From positions 24,889,210 through 24,953,209 of the forward strand of contig OX031073.1 in assembly GCA_943736015.1 (NCBI GenBank): a stretch of 64,000 nucleotides of DNA, written 5' to 3'. This document shows, in pieces, positions 12,101 through 27,100 of this stretch (position 1 is its first letter; every line of letters begins with the position of its first letter). The DNA is from Tridacna crocea. Its lineage: Eukaryota > Mollusca > Bivalvia > Cardiida > Cardiidae. Under the pieces are notes generated by a model. That model made no database searches. It had not been told where the DNA came from and saw only the letters and a program-made list of their open reading frames with translations. The position numbers and the translations under genes are program-made.

Positions 12101-15100
12101 CAAAACTTGCTGTTATATTGCAAAAGAAAATTCTCGCGATCTGATTGGATAATATGCCCCGGACACCACAGTCATGTATTAGTAGTACTCTAGCAAAATC
12201 CACGTAAATGCAGTTTCTGCATTTCTGTGTGTTTCGATCAGGATGATCTACGTGTTTGTTTAAAGTGGTGCGTATCAAATGAGAATGAATGTTAAATGCA
12301 TACCTTGTTACACACGCAAACGAGACATGATCCGACCGGACAAAAATGCAGACAGCTGTAAAGTTCCTTTTATTATATCGTGGGTTTACGTCAAAAATCT
12401 CGTAACTACAGCTTATAACAAGCTGTAGTTACGAGGTTTTTGAAGTAAACCGACGATATACCTTCCATTTTCAACTGTAAAGAATACATGTACATCATAA
12501 ATTGAATTCCATACAAAACAAAATCAGGGAGCAGCCTGTTTTCAGTATTTGACTAAAAGAACCAAACGGGAACATACAGAAGTGCTCTGAACAGAGAATA
12601 TGCGTGATACGGAAAACCAAACACAGAGTAAATGAATGACAAGGAAAACCCCACTCAGAATACATGCGTGAAAAGCAAAAGCCCACACAGAATAGTTGGA
12701 TGAAACGAAAAAACCTACACAGAGTACATGGGTGATACGGAAAAGCCCACACAGAGAAAGCGTGATACGGAAAAAACCTACACAGAGTACATGCGTGATA
12801 CGGAAAAAAACTTACACAGAGTACATGCGTGATACGGAAAAGCCCACAAAGAGAAAGCGTGATGCGGAAAAAACCTACACAGAGTACATGCGTGATACGG
12901 AAAAAACCTACACAGAGTACATGCGTGATACGGAAAAGCCTACACAGAGTACGTACGTGATACGGAAAAGCCTACACAGAGAATGCATGACATGGAAAAA
13001 CCCACACAGAGTACATGCGATATCGAAAACGCTTTCTGGTCTGCTGTATATGAGCTGTTTCTGTGAAAATGTAGCTTTTAAAATGTGTCAACAACTACTA
13101 TCAACCCATGTCAGCCTGCCACGTCCGCGCAGGTGGACGGAGCGACTGATCGACCAACAGATATGAATAGGTCTTGAATTCCTGAAGTTGTTAGCCTTGT
13201 TATGGTAGCAAAATACAGAATGAAACCCATCCTAAGTTACGCTTGGTTTTTGGTAACGCTTGATTTTTTTTTAACGTACTTGGTTCATATCACCGTCCTA
13301 CATGGTCTTGGTTTAACGTCTCATCCGAGACACAATTAGACGTACTTGAGTTCAGTGTATAAACCGTCACATGGGACCTCGGTTTAACGTCTCATCCGAA
13401 AGACTATTTTGGATGGCCAGCTGTGGGTATCGAACCCACACCCTTATGATCACGAGTCCTACGCTCTACCAACTGTGCTATGCAGGCTGGTCTAGATTTT
13501 ATGATGGATTCTACATAAAGAGATATAGTCAAGGCCACAGTGTAGTGTGACAATGGTTGGTAGACCCTTTACCGAATAAACAAGCTAAATGAAACTCAGC
13601 CCAATATTAAGAACCCCAATGTTGGTGTTTCACAGTTATTTTGAAGGAAAAAATATTTCTGTATCGGACAGTGAAGATCTAAGATCAGATTGCACGTTCT
13701 GTGCAGTCTGATCTTAGATCTACATTGTCCGCAAAAGGTCAGCGATTTGCACCTAGCAGTCTGGAAGAAATGGGGCTGGTTATCGCAAACTTCTTGTGTG
13801 TCCACATATATCGGTGTCGGGATAGGTGTGAATTAATCTACCCCCACTGGTAGGTACAAAACCATCGATTAAACGCCACTGTAATAAAGGACAGGGGACC
13901 GTAATTGTATTCGTGTAACATCGCCTTTCAACGCCCAAATCGTACGTACTCGGGTAGGACACGGGTAGTCCGTAAACGATGCTGGGAAACAGCGTCCATC
14001 GGCCGATCGATAATAGATTACTCGAGTCTTAGCCGAATACCGTATGTTTTTATTCCGGCGATGAAACGAGCTGTTACCGGAATGCGCATTAGGGTCCTTG
14101 TCCTTAATCTCTGTATGAATGATTCGCGGTACAGATTAATGAGCCATGTTCCATAAAACGAAGGCTTAATGCATCTGCCAGAAGTATGGGCTGAGGTCAG
14201 TCTGCATGCTTATCTGGGCCGATCCTTTTTGCTGTTGTGGGTCAATTTTCTACTTGTCAAAGGACCAGTTTAGGTCATGATTCAGTCATTTATTGGACAA
14301 AAAATGAACTTTAAGGATCTATGATTGGGTGCTGACGTCGCTGGTTGTATTAACCCTTTACCTAATATCGTATCTCTAATTGACCCTAATTAACACCAAG
14401 GATGAAGCAGTTTCTTTTGTGTACATGACACCTTTTGATAGCATAGAAAACATTGTGGCAAAAGGTGAAATTGCTCGTGACGAGCAATTTCACCTTTTGC
14501 CACAATGTTTTCCAAAGGCTCGCACAAGCAATGCGCGGAGATGAGTATCAATGGAGTAAAGGGTTATGCACCATGGAGATGCATCAAGTCCCCTTTTGTC
14601 AGAGCATGGCTGATCTTCGTCATATATATACTCACTGCCGAGCTGACAAATTAGCATTTTACCACACTATCGCGATTCTTTGATACCTTGAGAAACAAGG
14701 CTTTTTCGATCAAATATTATGGTAGCCTGTGTAATGCAGAGAAATGACCCTCCCCAACAAAATGACCCATGGGTCACTTCTCAACGTAGAATAATGACCC
14801 GGGTCATTTTGTAGGGGAGGGGTCATTTCTCTGCATTACACCGACATTTTCTCCATTTTACATAATGAAATGCTGGATGGCGGCACGTTTCCCGTTGCCC
14901 GCAAAGTTTGAGAAAGCTTTATCGAAAGTATTATTAGCAATCAGAGGTTGATATGCGTGGATGCCCTAATGTGCACACTTTAAAGGCCAAAAGCATAAAC
15001 AGAGCCAGATACACATTCCAAAAAAAGAAATGGCTAGGGCGCTGTAAATTCGAAACCAAACAACAATATTTTAGAATTTTCCAAATTGAAAGCATTTTCA

Positions 15101-18100
15101 GATCAATTGATGTTTTTCGGAAGTGTAGGAAACACTGCTCCAAGGGACTATTTTACCACCTTACTCGTTTATTCGGATGGGTTTAAAACTTAACAATAAT
15201 TTATCCTTAAAATCATAAACGCTAATCATATTTGAACAAGTTTATATAAAAAGGAAACAAATACTATGTGGATGTAAATAAGTTTATTTTTAAGGACAAA
15301 AATGTCATAAATATTTGTCCAAAAGAATTCAAGCCATGCTCTGGTAAAAAATGATTTTGGTGCATCTTCGTGTAGCATGATACCATACAAGTCATCTCAT
15401 AATTATGGTCCAGTTTATAAATTCTAACATGACACGTGGATTGAGCGCTATAAACACAGTGCAACGAAACCCTGGTAAAATATATCGTCGGTGTACTTCA
15501 AAAACCTCGTAACTACAGCTTGTTACAAGCTGTAGTTACGAGGTTTTGGAAGTACACCAACGATATGATTAATTCACGTTTTTGAGGTTGTTAACACTCG
15601 CAGTGGCCCGAAAAATGCTTTAACGCCCGAGTGCAAAGCACGAGGGTGTTAAAGTATTTTGAGGGCCTCTGCGAATGTTAACAACCTCAAAAACGTGAAT
15701 TAACGCTATTATTGCATAAGTAAAGGTATTTTAACAATAATTTGCAAAGATAGCAAAAATATTTCCATAGGAATGCAGATAAGCGAACTTCAAATGTACT
15801 GTACTTAAGTGGGTCAAAACCGGAAGTCGGCGAAGAAGTTTTTGTTACGAGCAGTGAAGGGCCGTTAGTCCTGTATGCCAGTTTTGATTCTCTCGGTGTA
15901 AATACACTTCTATTGATTTTTAATGCAAATTGGACTTCTGTGGGATAAACTTGCACACGTTTGGACGATTTCAACTAGAATGAATGAGTGGATATGAATT
16001 TCTGTAACGGAAAGACGTAAGAGGATTCGATAGATACTTCAAGCGAGGGAACTACTACCGATCACGTTAAAAAATGGGTGGGATGTAGCTGGTTTAGAGT
16101 AAATTTCACAGGGGGATTTTTTTGTTCAGATCTCGATTAAACTGAGATTGCAAAATGTTGTTCGTGGTGTACTAATATCATCAAAGACATGCCATCAAAA
16201 GGATCTAATATGGTACAAATTCCTACAGTTTGTTGAACGGAGTCTAGGGAAAATCTCACAAAGACAGACGCTGTTTATAAGGTAGGCCTGAATCGAGGAT
16301 ATTGATAGTACAAAGCCGGGCGTTAACGGCGCGTGAATTTACTGATTAATACACGTTTTCTCTCGTTAATCGCCTGATTTTTACCCGTTAATAATTGCTT
16401 ATAATGGCCCGAAAAGGCACGTTTTATGCAATAATCTGCGTTATTCTATGTAGAATGACGTCATTCTGTATAAAGTAAGTAAGTAAATTATTCAATGGAA
16501 TATAATCAGCATCCGCGTTTTTACCCTAAGTATGATTTTTTTCCCTGTCATTAAGATTTGGTCATGTTAGAATCGAAATAATCTTTCTTAATCGTGGTTT
16601 ATCCTTAAATAAACCACTTTGTGAGTTATAAGGCGCAATGAATAAACCACTCGGGCTATCGCCCTTAATGGATTATTCATTGTGCCTCATAACTCCCAAC
16701 TGTAGTTTATTGAATTAAAAACCACGATAGAAAGAAGATAATTTCTTAAACAACCGACTGTCTCGGTATACTGGTCCTTTGGCATGCGAAAAGTTTACAA
16801 ATGGTGAAAAGTTTCGAATCAGGTAAATATGCGCGGACTATGCATGCTGACCTAATCGATACTTTTTTTGCAGATGGATGTAACCGCGTTCTTCACAGAA
16901 TATTGCTGTTCTCTCAGATTGGGGAACCGCGTTACTATATGGAGTGCAACACACGAAAAGGTGCATTCGGACATTTGCGTAAAGTGTCGTCTCTGATCAG
17001 CGCGTGCAGTCCGCACAGGCTAATCCGAAACGACACTTTCCGATTTTATGTGATTTTCTGTTTTACGAAAGTCTACTGTAGCACAAAATCTAATGTAGTC
17101 GTAAAGTGTCGTCTCGGATTAGCCTGCGCGGACTGCGCAGGCTAATCAGAGACGACACTTTACGCAAATGTCCGAATGCACCTTTCCCCGTGTTGCACTC
17201 CATATATAGTAACAACAAAGTCAATGAACACTAGAATTAATCTCACACGTGGCTGTTCCACCCAACTAATCTTCTACTTTGAAAGAAAAACAGCTTTCTT
17301 ACAAAACACACCTACAATTGTGAGAGAAAAACAGCCTAACAACCCCTGGAGTCTGTTTGTCCTAATATGACCTGGAAGTTTAGAAAAAGCCGAGTTGATC
17401 ATGATCACACAAGAGATTTTCAAGTCACGCTTCGTAACCTATGTTTTATAACTACCTACAATTGTGAGAGAAAAACAGCCTAACAACCCCTGGAGTCTGT
17501 TTGTCCTAATATGACCTGGAAGTTTAGAAAAAGCCGAGTTGATCATGATCACACAAGAGATTTTCAAGTCACGCTTCGTAACCTATGTTTTATAACTACA
17601 TGCTTGTAACAGAATGTAAAGTTCTGTCGAGAAAATCAATTGATTTGAGAGAGTTTGACTCCGATTTCTGTCTTATTTCAATTATGTTATCCACGAAAAC
17701 CGAAGGGTATCGAATGCGATCAGATAGTAAAGGAGAAAATGGACATAAGCAATATCTCTGTGGTTAACCTAGCCTTTTTTTCTAAATTTCTTTTTTTTTT
17801 TTAAAAGCATCATTTCACGCGGAAAAAATTGTTTATACAAACACTGTTATTTTGCTGCACATTTTTCAATATAGGTTACCAAATATAGACTTTAGGGGAA
17901 CCTGGCTACGCCCGGCATTTTCCCAGTCTTATTAACAAGAAGCGTCCAGGCTTATACCGAAACTATAACAAGAGCATGTAGGGGCTTTTTTGATAAATGA
18001 CTGGTGCAAGGTTACATGATAGCTGACCATAGCTGAATGCATGGTACCATGGAGCGATTTATTGAGTAAACGTTTACTTTGAAATTTGAACGGGAGTAAT

Positions 18101-21100
18101 AGTCTTAGAGAAAATTACTCCGGTTCTGTACCCAGAATGCCAAAATCAGATAGGTGTGTATTTCAATAATTAAACCTATCGGAAGATAATGATATAAGGA
18201 TGTCCCCATTAATAAGTTTTCCATCGTTGTTGTTGTTATTTCAGTTATTTTCCCATACTAGCACTCCTCCATGAAGGGTATTCTTCTTGCGTGTGAGAAT
18301 TTTTTCACTATATTGTGAGTGTTCTATTTAGTTTATTAAGCACAAATTTTGGTAGACGCGAGCCGGAAGTTGGCCTTCATGTAGTACATTAGTCTATGTT
18401 TTAACATATAGCGCATCTGGGCCCGTATTCACAAACCATTCTTAAGAGCGTTCTGTATCTTATTCTCCAGAATTTTCTATATTTGTAAGTAACGCAACTT
18501 CTGATTGGCTAAACCATTCGGTTTACAAATTTAGAAAACCATGGCGAATAAGACCAAGAATATTCTCAAGAATGGTTGGTGAATACGGGCCCTCGGCATA
18601 TATTGGGATTAACCCATTACCACACAATCCTTACTTTTGACACCCCTGAGAAAGAAGCCTTTAGAAAACATTGTGGGAAAAGGAGAAAATGCTGGTAACC
18701 AGCATTTTCTCCTTTTCCCACAACGTTTTCTACCCTTTACAAGACAAATTTAAAAATTTCAGTCACTTTTATTTTGTCGTCTGCAATTCCTTTCAATTTT
18801 GACAAACCTAAGATTTTGTCGTTTGGTAATGAATTAAGAATAGAAGAAGATGCTGAGGCAATTCATTTACTAAGTGTTGGATATGAGGCGTGTTCTTCCT
18901 TGGTTTAGAGCACAACATAGACATTAAGAGCATCTTTCAATTTCTCTGGTTTGCTTACTGTTGAATGCGAGATGATTTTGGATAGATTCATGTGTATAAT
19001 ATAGTATACATTGTAGGAAATTATCATTTTGTTCATGGTTTAAAAATCTATCTCCAATAATTCCATTTATAGAATGAATGTACCTGTTTCTAATACTGGT
19101 CAAAGCTGTAAAAGATAGCATAAAATGTTATAAATCGCGTCCTATTTAATCACCTCGTAGTCGATAGACATTAACTGACAAAAGTAATTCCCCAGTAATA
19201 CAACCCAGTGCAATCGGGGAAAACTGAGAACCCAGTACAATCGGGGAAAACCAGTAATTGTCGCGTATAAAAGCTGACAAAGTAACACAGAATCCTTCCA
19301 TGGTAACGGTTAAATGGTTGCCATGAGAGGCAGGGGCTACGTATTGCGTTGACCAATGAAATTTAATCTTGATGGGGGGTCGACAAAAATGACACATAAA
19401 TAGTTCAAATTATCAATGATTGTCTTATTGTAGAAGTAGTTTTTTGTGGCGTTTGATGCGACAATGGTGAATTGAATACAGGGAGTTATCAATAGTTTTT
19501 CTTATGTTACATTGAACGATGGGTTCGGGTTGTGCAAAGGGTATGTCCGTACATTCTTTTCCAATACTTATCTTTTAAGTTACTGGTACCTTCCTAATGA
19601 AAAACAATAATTTCAACTATAATATCATCCCATATTTTTTGCTTTTCTATGAGTATTATTGCTCTACTTTAACTTATAACTAAACGGCAATTTTTGAGGT
19701 TTCTAAATCGAAAGCATTTGCAGACGACAAAATAAAAGTGGCTGAAAATTTGAAATTTGGTTTGTGAAGGGTAGAAAACATTATGGGAAAAGGAGAAAAT
19801 GCTGGTTAACAGCATTTTCTCCTTTTCCCACAATGTTTTCTAACGGATTCTTTCTCAGGGTCGACAAAAGTGGGCATTGTGTGGTAATGGATTAATCGAA
19901 CCATTTTTTTTTATCTTCTTAGAATTATAATTTACATGTATACATCTAAAACCACCATAATTTTATTACGAAGGGATATAATAATAACTTCTCTTCACAG
20001 GGAACTAACAAAAGTAGCAACTAATAATTTCAAGATAGACATCAAGGGAATTCATGGTCGGTTAGAAGAGTGCAAAATTCTATTAATTCAGTATAAATCC
20101 TTATTAAAAACTAATAAGAAATTTTATTCCATGTTGCACTAGACTTAGTTCCTATATCAGCCTGTCCAGTCTTTGTCGAAAGTTTTGCTGCCTTTCATTT
20201 TCTTCATTCATCGATAATTCCTTCGCTGTACTGATGTCTCGTTGGTCTATACTGTCAAGTGCTTTAGGGTCAATCTCTCTGAGGACATTTAGGAGCGTCT
20301 GTAAGTGTTCTCATTGTATTGCCAGGACTTTCTTGGTTTCTGAGAACTTCTCCTGTCCATCTGCCGATTTCATTTGTCTCCGTCCAATAGTCTGTTCCTA
20401 CTGTTTTTTCAGTGCATTGCAGAAAACCTATCATGGCATTTTGTCTAGCGCCCTATGTGGTCCCTTTGGTCCTCTGTCCCACCAGGTTGTCTGAGCTCTT
20501 CAACAAACAATCCCTAGGTTTCACGACCCTAATTAAGGAGTCTTATGAAAGATTGTAGGAAAAGGAGAAAATGCTGGTAAACAGCATTTTCTCCTTTTCC
20601 TACAATCTTTTTTTCACAGTAAAGAACATCAGGTCATTGGTTCCTATTTCAAACTTTTGTCTTCGGATGCTATAAATCTGGCAGATTAAAGAAAATAACA
20701 CTTTGGTATAAGGTAGCAAGTGTGCTGTTGGAATTGTCTGCAAGCATCTTTGTATGCTGCAATTGTCCATCTTGTACCCTTAGTCTGCAGCACCTTCAGA
20801 TGAGCTTGGTCCCTCTTGTCCATCAGTCGACGTAGTTCCTGGTAGTCTGAGTAATACCAATCTTGCTGCTTTCTTCTTTGCTGTACAAGAATTATTTTTG
20901 CTGTATTATAGACAACTTATCGCAGGGCTATGCATACTTGTTCCTCGGCAGATCCATGCATAACTTCAAGTTTGACGATGCTGTCATTCATGCCTTATGA
21001 CCTTTGGTCAGCAGCTGTGAGATTGGCAGTGTGAAGTTTGGAGAGCCTCTCGGTACCTTGCTTGTTGTACTTCTATCGAAAGAAAATGCAATTTTTTATC

Positions 21101-24100
21101 GCAGCATCTGATGGTCGGTGCAGCGATTTCCTCTTGATCCACGCATGATTCTTGCCTTGCTGAAGTCTATCTTTTAATTATTTCTAGTTACGGTGTAGTC
21201 TATGATTTACCAATAATTGGAGGTAGGGTGCATCCATGCGGTCTTTCTTTTAATTTTCTGCTTGAACAAGGTGTTTGTCATAACCAATTCAAATTCTGAG
21301 TAAAGAGAAAGTAGTTGCTCTCCATTTTTAATTACACTTGCACAATTCATGATTTCCCCAAGCCGGTAGGCCTTGTCGCGGCCAACCCCTCCCTGGCGTT
21401 GAAATCTCCCATCAGTACAGGCATGTCAGTAGGAAGGTTCTTTCAGGGTGCACGACCCTAGAGGTCGCAGGTTAATTTGTGCAGACACCACACCATTCTT
21501 CATTTAATTTGCCTGAGAACAGAGAGAAACGACTTTGGAAAAGGGGAAAAAATCAGTTTATCAGGTGTGCTTTCAAAAGCCCTCTTCCTCCGGTGTCGTT
21601 GAAGCACGTGATTGTTAGGTGAAGGGTTAAGGCTTGGAATAAGTTTGTCTTTGATCAAAGAGGCTGCAGAGGAAACTTTGCCGGTCAAAATGAACGATAA
21701 ATATAGTTTATTCTAAAAATGATTTACTATAGGGAGATATTGCAGATACAGGAAGAAACCTATCCCAAGTTAAGGCCTGGTTCGTAAAAATGCTCGGTCA
21801 TAGCATCTTCATACAGGACTTCGGTAAAAGTCTCATCCAAAAGACTACTGTTAGTTTCAGATTGCTAGGCATGGGAACCGAAACCACATTCTCACGTGAC
21901 CCGCAACATCACGTTCAAGAATCCCAAGTTTATCAAACGAGCTATGGGGGCTGTTAAATTGAATGATGACCCTGTGGCAGAAGGTTGTTAAAACATTGTG
22001 GAAAAGTGTGAAAAACCTAAATAGTTTACTTACCTCACGCATTGAATTCCTATCAGGTTTTCATGGGCGAGTGAGTATACCATTCTAGTATCTAAATTAA
22101 GGAGGTATATTTCCCGAAAAACAGAGAACATCTTTATAAAATAATAAGAAAACGCGGTTTTTATTTTTCGTTTCGCAAAATTTTTTAGAGTACATGCCCC
22201 TCAAGGTCGTAAGGTTAACCCTTTACCAAACAAGCCCTGGTTTTTACGGCCCTGGGATAGTAGTCTTATGAAAACACTGTGGGAAAAGGAGAAAATGCTG
22301 CTGAACAGCATTTTCTCATTTTCCCACAATGTTTTCTACCCTTCTGGATACAATTTCAATTTTTCGAGTAACGTTTAGTTTGTCGACTACAAAATTTGCT
22401 CTATTCGGACTAGTCTAAAATCTTGTTGTTTCGTAAAGAATTAACTCTTTACCAAACGACAAAATTTTAGGCTGGTCCAAATTCAAAGCATTTGCAGACG
22501 ACAAAATAAATGTAACTCAAAAATTGAAATTTGTTTCCAGCAGGATAGAAAACATTGTGGGAAAAGGAGAAAATGCTGGTTACCAGCATTTTCTCCTTTT
22601 CCCACAATGTTTTCAAAAGACCTTCATCTCAGGGCCGTAAAATCTAGGGATTGTTTGGGAAAGGGTTAAAGGCATTCAATACAAGTATGGGTGTGAACTG
22701 GACACTCCGATGAAACACAGTCTCGCCCTGTTCCAACCTATCCCGGGATATCACGACTCACAGGAAACAGGCCGTTGAAAACATTGTGAGTAGAGAATGT
22801 TACGGGAGACCACTCCTTCGTGCATGACTTAACAACTGCGCCAGGGAAAATTCTTTTTAGCTCAATGGTTATGGTGTTGGCCTTCCGTCTGGGAGTTCTA
22901 AGTTCGATTCCTGCCCAGTAGCTTTATTTCTGCTATGCATCTATTCATCTGTTTCTTTGTAAAGGACTTTGTTCGTAAGATTGGGTCTCATCGTTAGTCC
23001 CATTTGTTGTTCGAAAACGGACTTTGTGTCTATTAAAGGTGGGTATCTAGAATTTTCACATTCCACCAAATTAAACAATATCTTTATCACTGAAATCTAT
23101 ATGAAAAAACAATACAAATCATCAATAATAAAGAACCATAAAATAAAAAAAAAACAATGATGGTATTCTCTTAAAAGGCTACGTAGCCTCTTAAGCTGTT
23201 TTTAGATTTCCCGCCAAAAATAAGAAAAAAACATTGTGGGAATGTTAAGTGACTTGCACGTGACTAATGATGCTGAAATGCCATAACATAACAAACATGC
23301 AATTATTTTCCATAATGTCTTTTTCGGACGCGATGTTTGAAGCTTCGTCTGTATGATTCCAGTGTGTAAATGAGCGAGTTGCACATGTAAAAATAGATAG
23401 TGTTTCCCCTCGGTGTCGACCTGGGCTGCAGAAAATCTCTAATTTCTCTTGTTTTCGGATGGATTTCGACTACTGGGGTTTTATAAACGAAAGTTATAAG
23501 GCTTTTGGAGTATAAGGATGATTTTTTTGTATTCTTGAAAAATTTTCGTCCCAAAATCTGAAGGGCCACCTTTAAGGCTTTGCGTCATCAATAAATAATG
23601 ACTTTTAGAGGGTATGTTTCGGGAAACTACTCCTTCATGCATGGGTTCATCCTGGTTTCAAAATAATGCCTAACGACTGCGCTAGGGAAAACTCTGGTAA
23701 CCAACGCTTTTCCCTCCTCCAACATATATTTTTCTATCTATTTAACGACAAATCTCATAGCTTGAGTCATGTTGTCATCTGAAATTGACTTAAATTCAGA
23801 CAAGTCTGAGATTTTTATTTTTCATTTGGTAAAGAGTTAAAACGGCGATAAAACAAACAAACAAACGAAGAAACATACAACGAACGAACAAACAAAAACA
23901 CAAGCAAACAATATCGTGTCTAGATAACATAGCCATATTTTTTTCCCAATATTTCTCATTAATTGTACTTGTCGGTCATTTACAGTTCATTTTCATCAAC
24001 ATTCGTTTCATTTACATTTACGTAAGTGTTCTTTTGGCATCGTTAAACTTGCGCAATGAATAACAGAACTCCTACGAATGTTTTAACACAACCACTTCAC

Positions 24101-27100
24101 AACTATTGCTGCTACTACTGTTTTTTTCCCCCAACGCAGTGTTACTAGCCACAAAAAAACCTTGAAATAAAAGGCATTTTGAAAGCATTTTAAGAAAAGA
24201 AGAAAATGCTAGTAACAAGCATTCCCTTCTTTTTCTACAATGTTTTCTGTCTGGCATACAAGAGCATTGCTCCTTTTATTTGGAGGACATTTATGTTGCC
24301 GTTTGAAAATGCTTTCAATTTAGACATGTCTAGGTTTTTGTGGTTTGGTAAAGGGTTAAGTTTGAAATGATCAGGTGTTATATACATGATCTTTCTATCA
24401 ACCAGTTCTTCTTCAGTCAGCTAAGTCCTTGTTTATTATCTTGTTGTTTTCATGAACGAGAATTATGCACACGTGTACAGATAAAGGACAAACACAATGT
24501 TGTCGTTGGAAACCGCTAAAAATCTAACTAATTTCCGGTTAATTATATTGATATTCATACGCGTGAAAAAGTAATTACTCCTCCGCTTAACTCTTTACCA
24601 CACGACAAAATTTTAGACTGGTCCAAATTGAAAATATTTGCAGACGACAAAAAAAAGGTGACTGAAAAAGTGAAATTTGTTCTGGGAAGGGTAGAAAACA
24701 CTGTGGGAAAAGAAGAAAATGCTGGTTACCAGCATTTTCTCCTTTTCCCATAGAGTTTTCAAAAGGCTTCTTTCTCAGGGGCGTCAAAAGCAGGCATTGT
24801 GTGGTAATGGGTTAATATAGAAACAACGCATTCTGCATTCAGATAACTATGTTTGTTATTTGCAGTATTCTGCTGTTATTGTTTTTCATATTTCAAAGAT
24901 TTCAGATAATTCATCCATTTTTTGTGCGTTTGTTTGCTTCAATAAGTAAATAAAAAAAATGCCACGGCATCGTTTTCTGTTGGCAGCAATAAAGCGGTAA
25001 ACCGCCATTGCATTTTCAAACATATTTTTTTGCGACATCAACCATTGTGAATTCAAGTTAAAGTCTTTTAGATATCATTCATGCTCTGGACAAAAGGACT
25101 AAATTCATCTGCAAAAAATATCAACCTATGTCCGAAAAGGCTAACCTGGGTCGAAACTTTCTGTTATTGGTCAATTTTCTGCTTGTCCAAAACCATTCTA
25201 CCACATGATTTAGTCGGTTTTTAAACAAAATGAGTTTGATGAATTCATGATTATGTGATGTCTTGCCTGGTTCAAAGCGTCGTGGAGATGCATCAAGCCC
25301 CTTCTGCCGAAGCACAGCTCATATCCCCTTATAAATGGTCTGCGACATGCCAACAGGGTCATTCGGACATTTGCGTAAAGTGTCGTCTCGGATTAGCCTG
25401 CACAGTGCGCGCAGGCTAATCCGAGACAGCACTTTACGTCCAAATTAGATTTTGTTCTGCAGTAAACTTGCGCAGAATAGAAAATTACTTAGGAACAGAA
25501 AGTGTCGTTTCGGTTTAGCCTGTACGTATTGCGCAGGCTGATCCGAGACGACACTTTACGCAAATGTCTGAATGCCTCTTTTCGCGTATTGTAAGCCATA
25601 TATAGATGTCACACCACTGCAAAATGCTTTGTAGATTTTTCTTTTTTTTTTTTCAAAAGTATTCCTGTTTGAAAATTTGACAACATACCGACTTCTGTTG
25701 CTCTGTTTCATTAGAGAAAAAATCAGGAAAGGTCTTAAATATGTTTCTGGTATTGACTAGCTAATTTCCAAGACTTCTTGGCAAGCAGTTTATTCTCCTT
25801 AACCCACGGTATACACAATAAAAGACAAATTCGGTCATTTGAATCACTTCAATATATCCTAGAATGTTTTCTATACCAAGCCAAGGTCCAGATGGAAATT
25901 ATCAATTAATGACTTATTGCCGGGGTTTCCGTTGACAGTCTTTACAGATATGTGGCAAGACGAATGCACTTGTTGTGACAAAAACGAAATTGAAGATGAA
26001 TATCATTTTTTTTTATTAGTCTGTCCAGTGTATTAAGACCGGTTCATATAAAAAGTATTTTTATAAACGCCCAAATATATTAAAATTTGTGAAATTATCA
26101 AACTGAAAAAAAAAAGTTTTGAATTTAGCCAAGTTTATTGAGCAAACCTTTCCTCAAAGATCAGAAATTATTGACAACAACATAGAATAATGTCTAACTA
26201 GTCTCGTGTGAGTCGACTTTTTCGTTGTTCAACTAAGTGCTTCTCTTCCTGTAATGTCATTTATTATTGTTATTTTCTCCATAAAAGATCTATTTGATTT
26301 CATTGCCATATTTGGCATCACGATATGTCTTTCTACTATTATCATTGTCATTATCATGTTATCATTGAGTATATTTTTGACGACTATTCTATTGCCTGTC
26401 ACTGTATTATTATCTTTCTTTTTAAATGCTTGACAAGAAATGTAGAGTCTAAGTCAATAAACTACTGTTTTGTCTTGTCTTTATCGCTTCCGTAATTACT
26501 TTCATTTTTGATGTCATAATGATAGAAAAGGAAAATAAATGTACTGACTTGAACCTAGTCTATTTTCTACCCTTTCACACCTAAATTTCATGTATTGAGC
26601 CACACCGATTTTATCGTCTTCAAATGCTCTCACTATATGTCTAAACTTTTGTTCATCTATTAAATGGTTAAGCAGTTCTTCACTAATATATGAGCCATGC
26701 CATGGAACAAGGGGGTTTAAAGCATCTCCTTGGTACATCATACCAGGCTAGTCACCATACTGGATCCACAAAATCACTTTCGCCCGACAACAAACTCAGT
26801 CCTAAGGAAGATTGTCCTTTGACATACCTAATATATGTGACCCATCACGCCAAGACAGACCATCTGGGAATTCTGTACATCATTTACATGAAAACAGATC
26901 AACGATGGTGCATGTCAGCTTAAGGTGATAATTCAAAAGTGATTGTAACGTTATAACAAGGTACAATGACCACTTTTCACACAGAAAATGTTATGAAATC
27001 GAAAAGTATCAACCCTGGTCAGACTGCGCAATTCGCGCAGTCTGACCAGGGTTGACACTTTTCGCAGTTCCCAGAAGGTTCTTGTTTTGCTTGATGGGTC

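Noticed and set aside
12696-13166. 156-residue repeat protein
   Set aside because: Explained by a 33/24-bp minisatellite; kept only as a finding to test, not as a gene.
13415-13487. Functional tRNA gene on the minus strand
   Set aside because: Acceptor stem (two of seven) and anticodon stem are mismatched, and SINE-type sequence follows directly. Treated as a SINE head.
20160-21480. Intact LINE open reading frame
   Set aside because: Many stops and frameshifts, and no reverse transcriptase motifs. Annotated as a decayed fragment only.
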